DNA of 64,000 bases from Acidobacteriota bacterium (GTDB lineage Bacteria > Acidobacteriota > Holophagae > Holophagales > Holophagaceae): NCBI GenBank assembly GCA_016195985.1, contig JACPYP010000029.1, positions 62,001 through 126,000 on the forward strand, written 5' to 3'. The position numbers and the translations under genes are program-made. This document shows, piece after piece, positions 1 to 7,622 of the stretch (the first letter of the stretch is position 1; each line of letters starts with the position of its first letter). The notes under the pieces are model-generated. The model searched no databases. It was given only the letters and a program-made list of their open reading frames with translations, and was not told the origin of the DNA.

Positions 1-377
1 TAGGCCTCCACGGGAGCCAGGGCGGCCGAAGCCTTTTCTGGAATATCCAGCTTGGCCTTCACCAGGGCTTCCAGAGTCTCGCGGACTTCCAGGGCCCTGG
101 GGTGGCTGTGGTAGAAGCCCAGCTCGTGGGCGGAAAGCGCGGCCCGGTACAGGGTGTAGGCGAGCTTGCGCTGGGTGGGCCGGAGCTGGTCGAAGCCCTT
201 GGGTTCGGCGGCCTTTGGTTCCTCCTGGGGGACCACTGGGGGTTCCTGGGCCGGTTTGGTTTCCGGGGCCGGAACCTGAACCGGCGTGGCCGGGGGTTCC
301 TGAGGCGGTGTCGGCGGGGGCGTCTGGGCCAAAAGGCCCGAGGCCACGATCAAGGCCATGACCCAGTGTCGCTGCAT
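1..377 (-). CDS. Secreted protein, N-terminal part only; possibly M49 peptidase-like
   Basis: Only the first 125 codons lie in the window; the gene runs off the left edge. The protein opens with a basic/hydrophobic signal peptide (residues 1-18, ending GLLAQ), followed by a Pro/Glu/Ala-rich linker to about residue 60. A helical segment follows (GFDQLRPTQRKLAYTLYRAA, then a VRETLEALV helix). From memory this resembles the opening of bacterial dipeptidyl-peptidase-III-like (M49) proteins, in which a GFxxLxxxQKxLxYYLxxAAL segment is followed by an IRRTLE helix. The zinc motif would be downstream, so the assignment is tentative. The ATG is favoured by the signal peptide directly after it. The upstream neighbour on the same strand is the MglA-kinase fusion. 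Confidence 0.5.
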   Translation of the reverse strand, partial: MQRHWVMALIVASGLLAQTPPPTPPQEPPATPVQVPAPETKPAQEPPVVPQEEPKAAEPKGFDQLRPTQRKLAYTLYRAALSAHELGFYHSHPRALEVRETLEALVKAKLDIPEKASAALAPVEA

Positions 378-434
378 TGATGACTCCTTGGTGAAGGTGC
401 TATGGAATTCCCCAGTATGCAGCAGGGGAGAATC

Positions 435-2816
435 TCACGCCTCGACCGGAGTCTCTACGAGCCGCTCGAGACTTTGCTTGAGTTGCTTTAGATCGAAAGG
501 CTTACCCAGGTAGGGCACCTGGCTGGCCTCCAGGAATTCCCGGGTCTTCACGTCGAAGGAATCCCCCGTGGTGTAGAGGATCCGCCGGGTCATGGCCGGG
601 CGCTGGGCCTTCAGCCAATCAAAGAGATCGACACCCGAAAGGCCGGGCATGCGGATGTCCGAGACGATGACGTCAAAGGTGCCGGCCTCCAGCTTCTGGA
701 TCGCCTCATCGCCCCGGGGGCTGGATTCCACCTCCATGCCCCAGGCGCTGAGAGCATCCACGAGGCACTCCAGCAGGAAGCTTTCGTCGTCGACCACCAG
801 GGCCCTGGTGCCCTTCAGGCCCGCCTGGGCGGGGGGAGCCACCACGGCCTCCTTCACGGGCACGACCGGAAACTCCATCAGGAGTGCGTTTCCGAGCCCC
901 TCCTGGCTGCGCGCGCTGATGCGGCCCCCGTGCTGGCGGGCGATGATGTCGGCGATGGGCAGGCCCAGGGCTTCGGTGGTGGTGGCCTGGGCCGGATCGA
1001 ACAGTTCCGCCTGCCGCGCTTCGCCCACGGCCGGGCCCGTGTCCTGGACCACCACCTGCAAGCTCTCGCCGGACACCCGGGTGGCCACCCTCAGCCGCTT
1101 GATGGGGCTCAGGGCCATGGCCTGCAGGCCGTTCAAGAGCAGGTTGGTGAGGGCCTGGACCAGGAGCCCCGGATCCAGGGCCGTCAGGGGCAGGGCCGGA
1201 TCCAGATTCAGCTCCACGGAAGCGCCCATGCGCTGTGCCTTGGCATCCACCAGGGCGGCGGCCTCCTGCACCAGATCGTTCATCCGCACGGGCAGGGGCC
1301 TGGGGCTGGGCGGATTCAGGACGGTTTGCAGGGGGTGCAGCAGGCTCTGGATGGAATCCACCGCCTTCACCAGGCGGGTGGCCTGCTCGGCCTGGTGCGG
1401 ATCCATGGAGGATTCGGCGATGAGCCGGGATTCCAGCAGCACCGGGGTGAGCCGGTTGGCGGCCTCGTGGAAGAGGGAGGGCACCAGGCGCCCCAGGGCC
1501 TCATGCTTCTGGGAGTGGACCAGCTGATCCTGCAGGTCCCTGTGTTCGGACAGATCCCGCACCAGGGCCGAATAGGCCAGCACCCGCTCGTCGTTGCCGC
1601 GGACAGGCGCGTAGGTGATGTTCGCCGGGAAAGCCACGCCCCCTTTGCGGAGCCGCGTGGTGGCCATGTCGCGGATCACCTGGCCGCGGCCCACCTGCTG
1701 GGCCACCTGGTCCAGTTCCGTCAACAGGTGGTCCGGCGTCAGCTGGGCCATGCTGCGTCCCACGATTTCAGGGCGCGAATAGCCGAAAATGCGCTCCGCC
1801 GCCATGTTCCAGGTCAGGATCTTGCCGTCAGGAGCATAGGAGATGACCGCTTCGCCGATGTTCTGCACCAGGCCTTCCAGGTAGCGCCGGGTTTTCAGGT
1901 TGTCTTGGTTGGCGCGGTCCAGCTGGGTGTAGAGCTGGCTCAGCTCCTCGTTTTTCTTTTCCAGCGTGTCCTTCACCTGCTTCAGCTCGGAATAGAGCCG
2001 CGCCGTCTCCATGTTGGATTTGAGGGCGTCCTCCAGCAGGTCCTGGGCGTCGGCCACCTTGCCCGGCGTCAGGTCCGCCACCGTCACGTTGCTGTGCCGC
2101 AGCACCGTGGATTCCACCGGCGGAGCGAGCGGAGCCTCCTGGGGCTGGGGCAGATCCCGCATGCTCGACCGCACGTTGGATTCGATGAGATTGAGCATCT
2201 CTTCGAAATCCTTGATCTTCTTGTCGAGGTGGTACTTCTTGAAGGTATAGCTGACGGTTTCGCGGGTGATGGAGAGGAAGGTGTCCAGCACGCCCGTGCC
2301 CCGGTTGGCCACGGATTCGAAATAGGGCACGCTGCGGAAGTTCAGGCGGCGATTCATGACACCCACCGCCAGCGCGTCAGGCAGGTCCCGCTTGTTGTAC
2401 TGGATGACGAAGGGGATCTGCTTGATGTTCAGGCGGTTCGCGTTGAGGTTGTGGTACAGGTTCGACAGGGAATCCACGTTGTCCTGCATCTTGGCTTCGC
2501 TGGAGTCCGCCACGAAGACCACCCCGTCGGCGCCGCCGAGCACCACGCGGCGGCTGGCGTCGTACTGCACCTGGCCAGGCACGGTGTAGATCTGCAGATG
2601 GATGGCATTGCCGTAGATGTAGCCCAGGTTGATGGGCAGCAGATCGAAGAACAGCGTGCGGTCTTCCTGCGTGTTGACCGAGAACATCTCGCCCCGCTGC
2701 TCGTCCGAGCACATGGCGTGCAGCGACTGCAGGTTCGTGGTTTTTCCTGACAGCCCCGGTCCGTAGTAGACCAGCTTGAGCAGGATCTCATTGGCACGGG
2801 TGTTGAACTGAACCAT
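435..2816 (-). CDS. MglA-like GTPase fused to PAS, histidine kinase and receiver domains
   Basis: A 793-residue cytoplasmic signalling fusion. Residues 1-200 are an MglA/Ras-like GTPase: P-loop GPGLSGKTT (19-27), the MglA-type TVPGQ G3 motif (78-82) and NKRD (141-144). A Pro-rich linker and a coiled coil (about 258-310) lead to a PAS domain (about 311-425). A kinase core follows with H450 (LFHEAANRL) as the likely phospho-acceptor, N558/N562 of the ATP-binding N-box, and a reduced G-box (LGLPIADIIARQHGG). Residues 670-790 are a receiver domain with D676/D677, phospho-acceptor D720 (VSDIRMPG) and K772. No transmembrane segment is visible. Free-standing MglA controls polarity and motility with MglB-type partners, so the GTPase may gate the kinase; that role is inferred. 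The ATG start gives an intact GTPase N-terminus. Confidence 0.9.
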   Translation of the reverse strand: MVQFNTRANEILLKLVYYGPGLSGKTTNLQSLHAMCSDEQRGEMFSVNTQEDRTLFFDLLPINLGYIYGNAIHLQIYTVPGQVQYDASRRVVLGGADGVVFVADSSEAKMQDNVDSLSNLYHNLNANRLNIKQIPFVIQYNKRDLPDALAVGVMNRRLNFRSVPYFESVANRGTGVLDTFLSITRETVSYTFKKYHLDKKIKDFEEMLNLIESNVRSSMRDLPQPQEAPLAPPVESTVLRHSNVTVADLTPGKVADAQDLLEDALKSNMETARLYSELKQVKDTLEKKNEELSQLYTQLDRANQDNLKTRRYLEGLVQNIGEAVISYAPDGKILTWNMAAERIFGYSRPEIVGRSMAQLTPDHLLTELDQVAQQVGRGQVIRDMATTRLRKGGVAFPANITYAPVRGNDERVLAYSALVRDLSEHRDLQDQLVHSQKHEALGRLVPSLFHEAANRLTPVLLESRLIAESSMDPHQAEQATRLVKAVDSIQSLLHPLQTVLNPPSPRPLPVRMNDLVQEAAALVDAKAQRMGASVELNLDPALPLTALDPGLLVQALTNLLLNGLQAMALSPIKRLRVATRVSGESLQVVVQDTGPAVGEARQAELFDPAQATTTEALGLPIADIIARQHGGRISARSQEGLGNALLMEFPVVPVKEAVVAPPAQAGLKGTRALVVDDESFLLECLVDALSAWGMEVESSPRGDEAIQKLEAGTFDVIVSDIRMPGLSGVDLFDWLKAQRPAMTRRILYTTGDSFDVKTREFLEASQVPYLGKPFDLKQLKQSLERLVETPVEA

Positions 2817-2941
2817 GGGTTCGCCAGGAAAAAAGTGGAATACAGCCTAACACGGGGGAAGGCGCCGCAAGGCGCCACACCCTCTCTACGGCAAGCCCCG
2901 TGCTAGCATGACCTTTTTCACCCCTCGAGGTTTCCAGCGCG

Positions 2942-3262
2942 ATGACCGTTCCGACCCCTGTGGCCATCATTATCCCGGTATGCCCTCCGGGCATGCTCGA
3001 GGCCGGCCACGCGGCACCCGCCCGGAAATGCCCAGCCCTGAGCCCGCGATGACTGTTCCGACCCACGTCGCCATCATCATCTCGGTATGCCCTCTGGGCA
3101 TACGCGAGGCCGCCCACGCGGCACCCGCCCGGAAATGCCCAACCCTGAGCCCGCGATGACTGTTCCGACCCACGTCGCCATCATCATCTCGGTATGCCCT
3201 CTGGGCATACGCGAGGCCGCCCACGCGGCACCCGCCCGGAAATGCCCAGCCCTGAGCCCGCG
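2942..3262 (+). repeat. Three tandem copies of a 107-bp unit ending at the uppS start
   Basis: Units begin at 2942, 3049 and 3156, and the real uppS ATG is at 3263, so the period is exactly 107 bp. Each unit holds a copy of the first 33 nt of uppS followed by a 74-nt segment. Copies 2 and 3 are almost identical; copy 1 is more diverged. The 74-nt part contains a hairpin (TATGCCC-TCT-GGGCATA) and, in copies 2 and 3, a second inverted repeat (GCCGC-CCAC-GCGGC). The segment ending at the uppS ATG is the same 74-nt sequence, so the array fills the uppS leader. Confidence 0.9.
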
Positions 3263-3266
3263 ATGA
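2942..3266 (+). other. Chain of three 36-codon mini-ORFs coupled by ATGA overlaps to uppS
   Basis: Each 107-bp unit is an open reading frame of 36 codons plus TGA (2942-3052, 3049-3159, 3156-3266). Each stop overlaps the next start as ATGA, and the last one overlaps the uppS ATG. Because 107 is not a multiple of three, successive mini-ORFs lie in different frames and each must terminate before the next starts. Their N-termini copy UppS (MTVPTHVAII). A role as a translational-coupling leader is inferred; stable peptides are not claimed. Confidence 0.45.
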
Positions 3267-3949
3267 CCGTTCCGACCCACGTCGCCATCATCATGGACGG
3301 CAACGGCCGTTGGGCTGCCCAGCGGGGCTGGCCCCGCATCAAGGGGCACAAGGCCGGGGTCCTGGCAGTGGAGCGCATCCTAGAGGCCGCCGCTGACGCG
3401 GGCATCAAGCATCTAAGCCTCTATGCCTTTTCTACGGAAAACTGGAAGCGGCCCGCCCTGGAGGTGGGGGCCCTCATGGCCCTGCTGCGCATGTACCTCC
3501 GCATGTTCCTCCATAAGCTCGCCCGCAAGGGGATCCGGTTCCACCACCTGGGTTCGCCCGAGGGGATGCCTTCGGGGATCCTGGCGGACATGAGGACCCT
3601 GGAGGAAGCCACCGCCCAGAACACCGGCATGACCTTCCACCTGGCCGTCAACTATGGCTCCCGGCTGGAGCTGGCTCAGGCCGCTCGGCGCTGCGTGGAG
3701 GACGGCCTCCTCCCCGGGGAGGTGGACGAAGCCGCTCTGCAGGCCCGGCTTTGGACGGCGGGGGTGCCCGATGTGGACCTGCTCATCCGCACCAGCGGCG
3801 AGCACCGCATCTCCAATTTCTTGCTATGGCAATCCGCCTACGCCGAACTGCACATGACCGACCTCCTGTGGCCCGATTTCGGCCCCGCCGAACTGAAGGC
3901 CGCGCTCGATGACTACGCCCAGCGCGAGCGGCGTTTCGGGGGAATCTGA
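3263..3949 (+). CDS. uppS: Isoprenyl transferase (undecaprenyl diphosphate synthase)
   Basis: A cis-prenyltransferase that condenses isopentenyl diphosphate onto farnesyl diphosphate to make the C55 carrier lipid for peptidoglycan and other wall polymers. The 228 residues show the family signatures: HVAIIMDGNGRWA with catalytic D12, YAFSTENWKRP, VNYGSR, and the C-terminal RTSGE-HRISNFLLWQSAYAEL. The start at 3263 gives the normal length and places D12 as in the family; an upstream in-frame ATG at 3194 lies inside the repeat array and would add a non-homologous 23-residue tail. Its stop overlaps the cdsA start (TGATG). It opens the conserved uppS-cdsA-dxr-rseP operon. Confidence 0.96.
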   Translation: MTVPTHVAIIMDGNGRWAAQRGWPRIKGHKAGVLAVERILEAAADAGIKHLSLYAFSTENWKRPALEVGALMALLRMYLRMFLHKLARKGIRFHHLGSPEGMPSGILADMRTLEEATAQNTGMTFHLAVNYGSRLELAQAARRCVEDGLLPGEVDEAALQARLWTAGVPDVDLLIRTSGEHRISNFLLWQSAYAELHMTDLLWPDFGPAELKAALDDYAQRERRFGGI

Positions 3950-4839
3950 TGGAACGCACCACGCCCAAGGTGGATACCCGCAACATGACCGTGCGGATCG
4001 CCACCGCCGCGGTTTTCGGGGTCTTTTTCTTCAGCCTCCTCTGGTTCGGCGACCAGCCCTGGGCTCCGGGGACCTACCTGGCCGTCATGGCCGCCGCCAT
4101 CCTCATGGGCGTCCGCGAAATGGCCCTCATGGCCCGGGTCCGGGGATTCAACCCCTCAGTGGTCTCGGGCGTCCTCGTGGCCTGGGGCATCATGATCCAT
4201 TTCTTTTTCGCCACCGGCAACCAGGATCCCCTGCCCCTCTGGCTGGTCTTCACCCTGGGCGGCCTGCTCATCCACTTCGGCGCCCTGTTCTTCGACGCCA
4301 AGCTGGAAGAAGCCCTCCCGAGCCAGGCGATCACGTGGCTCGGCGCCCTCTACCTGGGTTTCGGCCTGGGCTTCCAGCAGAAGCTTTTCATGCTGCAGGG
4401 CACCCTGCCCAAGACCGGAAGCCGCCTCATCCTGGCGCTGTTCATCATCACCTGGTTCGGCGACACCGCGGCCTACTTCGTGGGCAGCTACTTCGGCCGC
4501 CACAAGCTGGCCCCCAAGGTGAGCCCCAAGAAGAGCTGGGAGGGCGCCCTCGGCAACCTCGGCGGCAACATCCTGGGCGCCTTCCTCATGAAGGCCACCA
4601 CCGTCTGTCCCGAGTGGTCCCTGGTGGACATCTTCGCCCTGGCTTTGCTGCTGGGCACCGTGGGCCAGCTGGGCGACCTGGTGGAAAGCACCTGGAAGCG
4701 CAGCGCCGGCGTGAAGGATTCCAACGCGGGCAGCGTTTCCATTCCCGGCCACGGCGGCATGCTGGACCGGGTGGACAGCCTGGTCTTCGCCGCCCCGGCT
4801 CTCTACGCCTACGTCCACTTCGTGCACGGATTCAACTGA
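3949..4839 (+). CDS. cdsA: Phosphatidate cytidylyltransferase
   Basis: An integral membrane enzyme making CDP-diacylglycerol from phosphatidic acid and CTP, the branch point to all phospholipids. The 296-residue chain has several hydrophobic helices and the conserved C-terminal half: FGRHKLAPKVSPKKSWEG, then the family signature ending GHGGMLDRVDSLVFAAP. The start overlaps the uppS stop by one base, so translation is probably coupled. Its stop codon lies inside the left arm of the inverted repeat that bounds the following GxxExxY gene, so the extreme C-terminus may have been set when that element arrived. Confidence 0.96.
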   Translation: MERTTPKVDTRNMTVRIATAAVFGVFFFSLLWFGDQPWAPGTYLAVMAAAILMGVREMALMARVRGFNPSVVSGVLVAWGIMIHFFFATGNQDPLPLWLVFTLGGLLIHFGALFFDAKLEEALPSQAITWLGALYLGFGLGFQQKLFMLQGTLPKTGSRLILALFIITWFGDTAAYFVGSYFGRHKLAPKVSPKKSWEGALGNLGGNILGAFLMKATTVCPEWSLVDIFALALLLGTVGQLGDLVESTWKRSAGVKDSNAGSVSIPGHGGMLDRVDSLVFAAPALYAYVHFVHGFN

Positions 4840-5313
4840 TCTCCACGAAGGACACCAAGGAGGCGAATGGACACGAAAGAGCTGCGTTTCAAAGACGAGG
4901 TGTTTGCCATCGTCGGGGCAGCCATCGAGGTCCATCGCGCGCTCGGACATGGCTTTCTCGAGGCCGCGCCTGCGGAGGCCCTCGCCAGAGAGCTGGCCCA
5001 GGCCGGAATCCCTTTCGAACAGGAAGTTCCTTTGCAGATCCACGACAAGGCTGAGCCCTTGAAGAAAGCCTATCGAGTCGATTTCCTGGTGTTCGGAGTC
5101 ATCCTGGTGGAGTTCAAGGCCTCAGACGCCCTCAGCAGCGCCGACCAGGCCCAACTGCTCAATTACCTCAATACCACGGGGCATGCTGTTGGCGTCCCTC
5201 TGCACTTCGACCATCACCCCAAGCTCGAATGGATCCGAATGTGAACTGACCTTTTCAGCACCTGCCCTTTGTATCCTCTTTCATTTCTCTTCTTTGTATC
5301 CTTCGTGGAGATC
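4838..5313. repeat. Inverted repeats bounding the GxxExxY gene
   Basis: The left arm starts at 4838 with GATCTCCACGAAGG and continues imperfectly (ACACCAAGG). The right arm ends at 5313 and is its reverse complement: CCTTCGTGGAGATC at 5300-5313 is a perfect 14-bp match, with further partial matching inward. The left arm overlaps the cdsA stop and contains the AAGGAGG ribosome-binding site of the enclosed gene. The right arm contains the GGAG preceding dxr. The pair therefore encloses one gene inserted in an otherwise conserved operon. Confidence 0.8.
4867..5244 (+). CDS. GxxExxY family protein (PD-(D/E)XK-like fold)
   Basis: A 125-residue protein of the GxxExxY family, named for a GxxExxY motif seen here in variant form (GHGFLEAAPAEAL). 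A nuclease-like core follows, with D and E/K residues in YRVDFLVFGVILVEFKA, as in PD-(D/E)XK enzymes. Biochemical function is unknown. Genes of this family are often found with short CACCAAGG-type repeats, as here. It has a strong AAGGAGG Shine-Dalgarno sequence 3 nt before the ATG, supplied by the repeat. It sits between cdsA and dxr, genes normally adjacent, so it is a probable recent insertion unrelated to lipid synthesis. Confidence 0.85.
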   Translation: MDTKELRFKDEVFAIVGAAIEVHRALGHGFLEAAPAEALARELAQAGIPFEQEVPLQIHDKAEPLKKAYRVDFLVFGVILVEFKASDALSSADQAQLLNYLNTTGHAVGVPLHFDHHPKLEWIRM

Positions 5314-5322
5314 CTTTCCCTC

Positions 5323-6477
5323 ATGCGCCATCTCGCCATCCTCGGCTCCACCGGGAGCATCGGCACTTCCACCCTGGACGTGGTGCGGGCCCACCCCGAA
5401 CGGCTTTCGGTGGCCGCCTTGGCGGCGGGGCGCAACCGGGATCTGCTGAAGGTCCAGTGCGAGGCCTTCCGCCCCCGCTGCGTTTCCGTGGGCTCCCGGG
5501 AAGATGCGGAATGGCTCCGCTCCAACCTCCCGTACCGCCCGGACATCCACTGGGGCGGCGAGGGCCTGCTGGCCTGCGCCCTCCACGCCGGGGCCGATAC
5601 CGTGGTGGCCGCCATCGTGGGCAGCGCGGGCCTGGCCAGCACCGAGGCCGCCCTGCGGGCCGGACGGCGAGTCTGCGTGGCCAACAAAGAGTCCCTGGTG
5701 GTGGGCGGGGCCCTCATGCATGAGGCGGCCCTGGCCGGAGGCGGCGAACTGCTCCCGGTGGACAGCGAGCATGCGGCCCTGCACCAGTTGCTGGCGGGAC
5801 GCGATCCCGCCTCCATCCGCGAGGTGCGCATCACCGCCAGCGGCGGGCCCTTCCGGGACTGGCCCCTGGCCCGGATCCAGGCCGCCACCATCGATCAGGC
5901 CCTCAACCATCCCACCTGGAAGATGGGCCCCAAGATCACCATCGACAGCGCCACCCTCATGAACAAGGGGCTGGAGGTCATCGAAGCCTCGGTGCTTTTC
6001 GGCCTTCAGGCCGACCAGGTGGCCGTGACCGTGCATCCCCAGAGCCAGGTGCACGCCATGGTGGGCTTCCATGACGGCAGCTACCAGCTGCAGGTCTGCG
6101 CCAACGACATGAAGCTGCCCATCCAATACTGTCTGCTCTACCCCGACAAGCAGCCCGGCCCCGTGGCGCCCTACCCCTGGGACGAGGCCCGCCACTGGAC
6201 CTTCGAGGCCCCGGACCTGGAACGATTCCCCTGCCTGGGGCTGGCCTTCCGGGCCCTCCGCGCCGGGGGCACCGCCCCGGCCCTTCTGAACGCCGCCAAC
6301 GAGGTGGCCGTCGCCGCCTTCCTGCAGGGAAGATTGGGCTTCTGGGACATCCAGGCCTGCAACCATGAAACCCTGGACCGGATTGACGCCAGGCCTCTGG
6401 AGTCCCTGGCCCAAGTGCTGGATGCGGACGCCGCCGCAAGGCGTCATGCTGAAGGTTGGGTCCACGCCCGGGCCTAA
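5323..6477 (+). CDS. dxr: 1-deoxy-D-xylulose-5-phosphate reductoisomerase
   Basis: The committed step of the MEP isoprenoid pathway, converting DXP to MEP with NADPH; cytoplasmic. The 384 residues open with the NADPH-binding LAILGSTGSIGTSTLDVV and carry ANKESLVVGG, the metal-binding PVDSEHAAL, ITASGGPFRDWPL, and HPTWKMGPKITIDSATLMNK. The ATG at 5323 places the dinucleotide-binding strand at residues 4-8; a longer in-frame start at 5269 would begin inside the inverted repeat. Its GGAG ribosome-binding site lies in the right repeat arm. Product and neighbours (uppS, cdsA, rseP) link isoprenoid supply with envelope lipid synthesis. Confidence 0.96.
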   Translation: MRHLAILGSTGSIGTSTLDVVRAHPERLSVAALAAGRNRDLLKVQCEAFRPRCVSVGSREDAEWLRSNLPYRPDIHWGGEGLLACALHAGADTVVAAIVGSAGLASTEAALRAGRRVCVANKESLVVGGALMHEAALAGGGELLPVDSEHAALHQLLAGRDPASIREVRITASGGPFRDWPLARIQAATIDQALNHPTWKMGPKITIDSATLMNKGLEVIEASVLFGLQADQVAVTVHPQSQVHAMVGFHDGSYQLQVCANDMKLPIQYCLLYPDKQPGPVAPYPWDEARHWTFEAPDLERFPCLGLAFRALRAGGTAPALLNAANEVAVAAFLQGRLGFWDIQACNHETLDRIDARPLESLAQVLDADAAARRHAEGWVHARA

Positions 6478-6491
6478 CTTTTCGGACCTCC

Positions 6492-7622
6492 ATGAACCGC
6501 CTTCGCCTGCCCCTGACTCTCTCCTTGTCCCTGATCGCGCTGTTCGCCCTGAAGGTGCCTGGCGCCGGTTTCTGGGGCCCCATCCTCATGCTGGGCGGCC
6601 TCGTCTTCCTGCACGAGGGAGGCCACTTCCTCGCCGCCAAGTACATGGGCATGCCGGTGGAGGTCTTCTCCCTGGGCTTCGGGCCCCGCCTCTTCGGCTT
6701 CAAGTGGCGGGAGACCGACGTGCGCCTCTCGGCCCTGCCCCTGGGCGGCTACGTGAAGCTGGCCGGATTCAACCCCGAGGACCCCGGCGCCGACGACCCC
6801 TACGGCTTCCTCCAGCAGCCCTTCGGCAAGCGCATGCTCTTCTACAGCGGCGGCATCCTCGCCAACCTGGCCACCACCTTCATCCTCTTCACCTTCGTGG
6901 GGGCGGACCAGGCCCGCGTCACCAAGTCCCAGGATTCCTGGACCATCATCGAGGTGGTGCCCGGCAGCGCCGCCGAGCAGGGCGGCCTGAGGGTCGGCGA
7001 CGAGCTCCAAGCCATCGGGAACCTGACCTTTCCGGGAGCCACCTGGGAAGCGGCCGTGGCCTATATCCAGGCCCATCCAGGCCAGCCGGTCCCTTTCCGC
7101 CTCACCCGCGAGGGCAAGACCCATGACCTGACCCTCACGCCCCGGCTGGAAGGCGGCAAGGGGCGCCTGGGCTTCCAGCCCGCCCCCTTGGGCAATCCCC
7201 TGGAACGCCGCGCCTATCAGCCAGGGGACTTCCTGGTGGGGGCCAAGTACGCCGTGGCGGTCTCCTGGCGCATGAGCGGCCAGGTGTTCGGGTTCCTCAA
7301 GAAACTCGTCACCTTCCAGGCGCGGAGCGCCGAAGTGTCCGGGCCCATCGGCATCATCCGCGCGGGCAGCCGCGCGGCCAAGTCGGGGTGGCAAGAATTC
7401 CTCTTCATGTGCGGCGCCATCAGCCTGCAGCTGGGGCTTCTCAACGCCCTGCCCATTCCGGCCCTGGACGGCGGCCACATGGCCCTGCTCCTCTTCGAGA
7501 AGCTGCGGCGCAAAGATCTCACCGTCGAGCTGAAGGAGAAGATCCTCACCGGCGGCTTCCTGCTGCTGGCCTCCCTCATGGCCCTGGTGATCGTCATGGA
7601 CGTGCTGAAGCTCAGGAAATAG
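6492..7622 (+). CDS. rseP: RIP metalloprotease, site-2 protease family (RseP-like)
   Basis: An inner-membrane zinc protease that cleaves transmembrane segments, for example of anti-sigma factors. The 376-residue protein has the HEGGH zinc motif (41-45) in the first transmembrane helix. An MRE-beta-like region (PLGGYVKLAGFNPEDPG) follows. A single PDZ domain (about 140-220) contains VVPGSAAEQGGLRVGDEL. The C-terminal LDG motif is NALPIPALDGGHMAL. The ATG at 6492 is chosen because it leaves a short cytoplasmic tail before the first helix; a start at 6456 would overlap dxr. The gene lies 14 bp after dxr as the last gene of the operon, and its 3' end overlaps that of the convergent kinase by 11 bp. 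Confidence 0.94.
   Translation: MNRLRLPLTLSLSLIALFALKVPGAGFWGPILMLGGLVFLHEGGHFLAAKYMGMPVEVFSLGFGPRLFGFKWRETDVRLSALPLGGYVKLAGFNPEDPGADDPYGFLQQPFGKRMLFYSGGILANLATTFILFTFVGADQARVTKSQDSWTIIEVVPGSAAEQGGLRVGDELQAIGNLTFPGATWEAAVAYIQAHPGQPVPFRLTREGKTHDLTLTPRLEGGKGRLGFQPAPLGNPLERRAYQPGDFLVGAKYAVAVSWRMSGQVFGFLKKLVTFQARSAEVSGPIGIIRAGSRAAKSGWQEFLFMCGAISLQLGLLNALPIPALDGGHMALLLFEKLRRKDLTVELKEKILTGGFLLLASLMALVIVMDVLKLRK

Noticed and set aside
930-2750. Long open frame (606 codons) opposite the MglA-kinase gene
   Set aside because: It is a shadow created by GC-rich codons of the real gene: Gly/His/Gln/Leu-rich composition and no motifs. The opposite strand has complete GTPase, kinase and receiver domains.
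2942-3262. CRISPR array
   Set aside because: The repeats are immediately adjacent with no spacers, start with the uppS coding sequence, and no cas genes are present.
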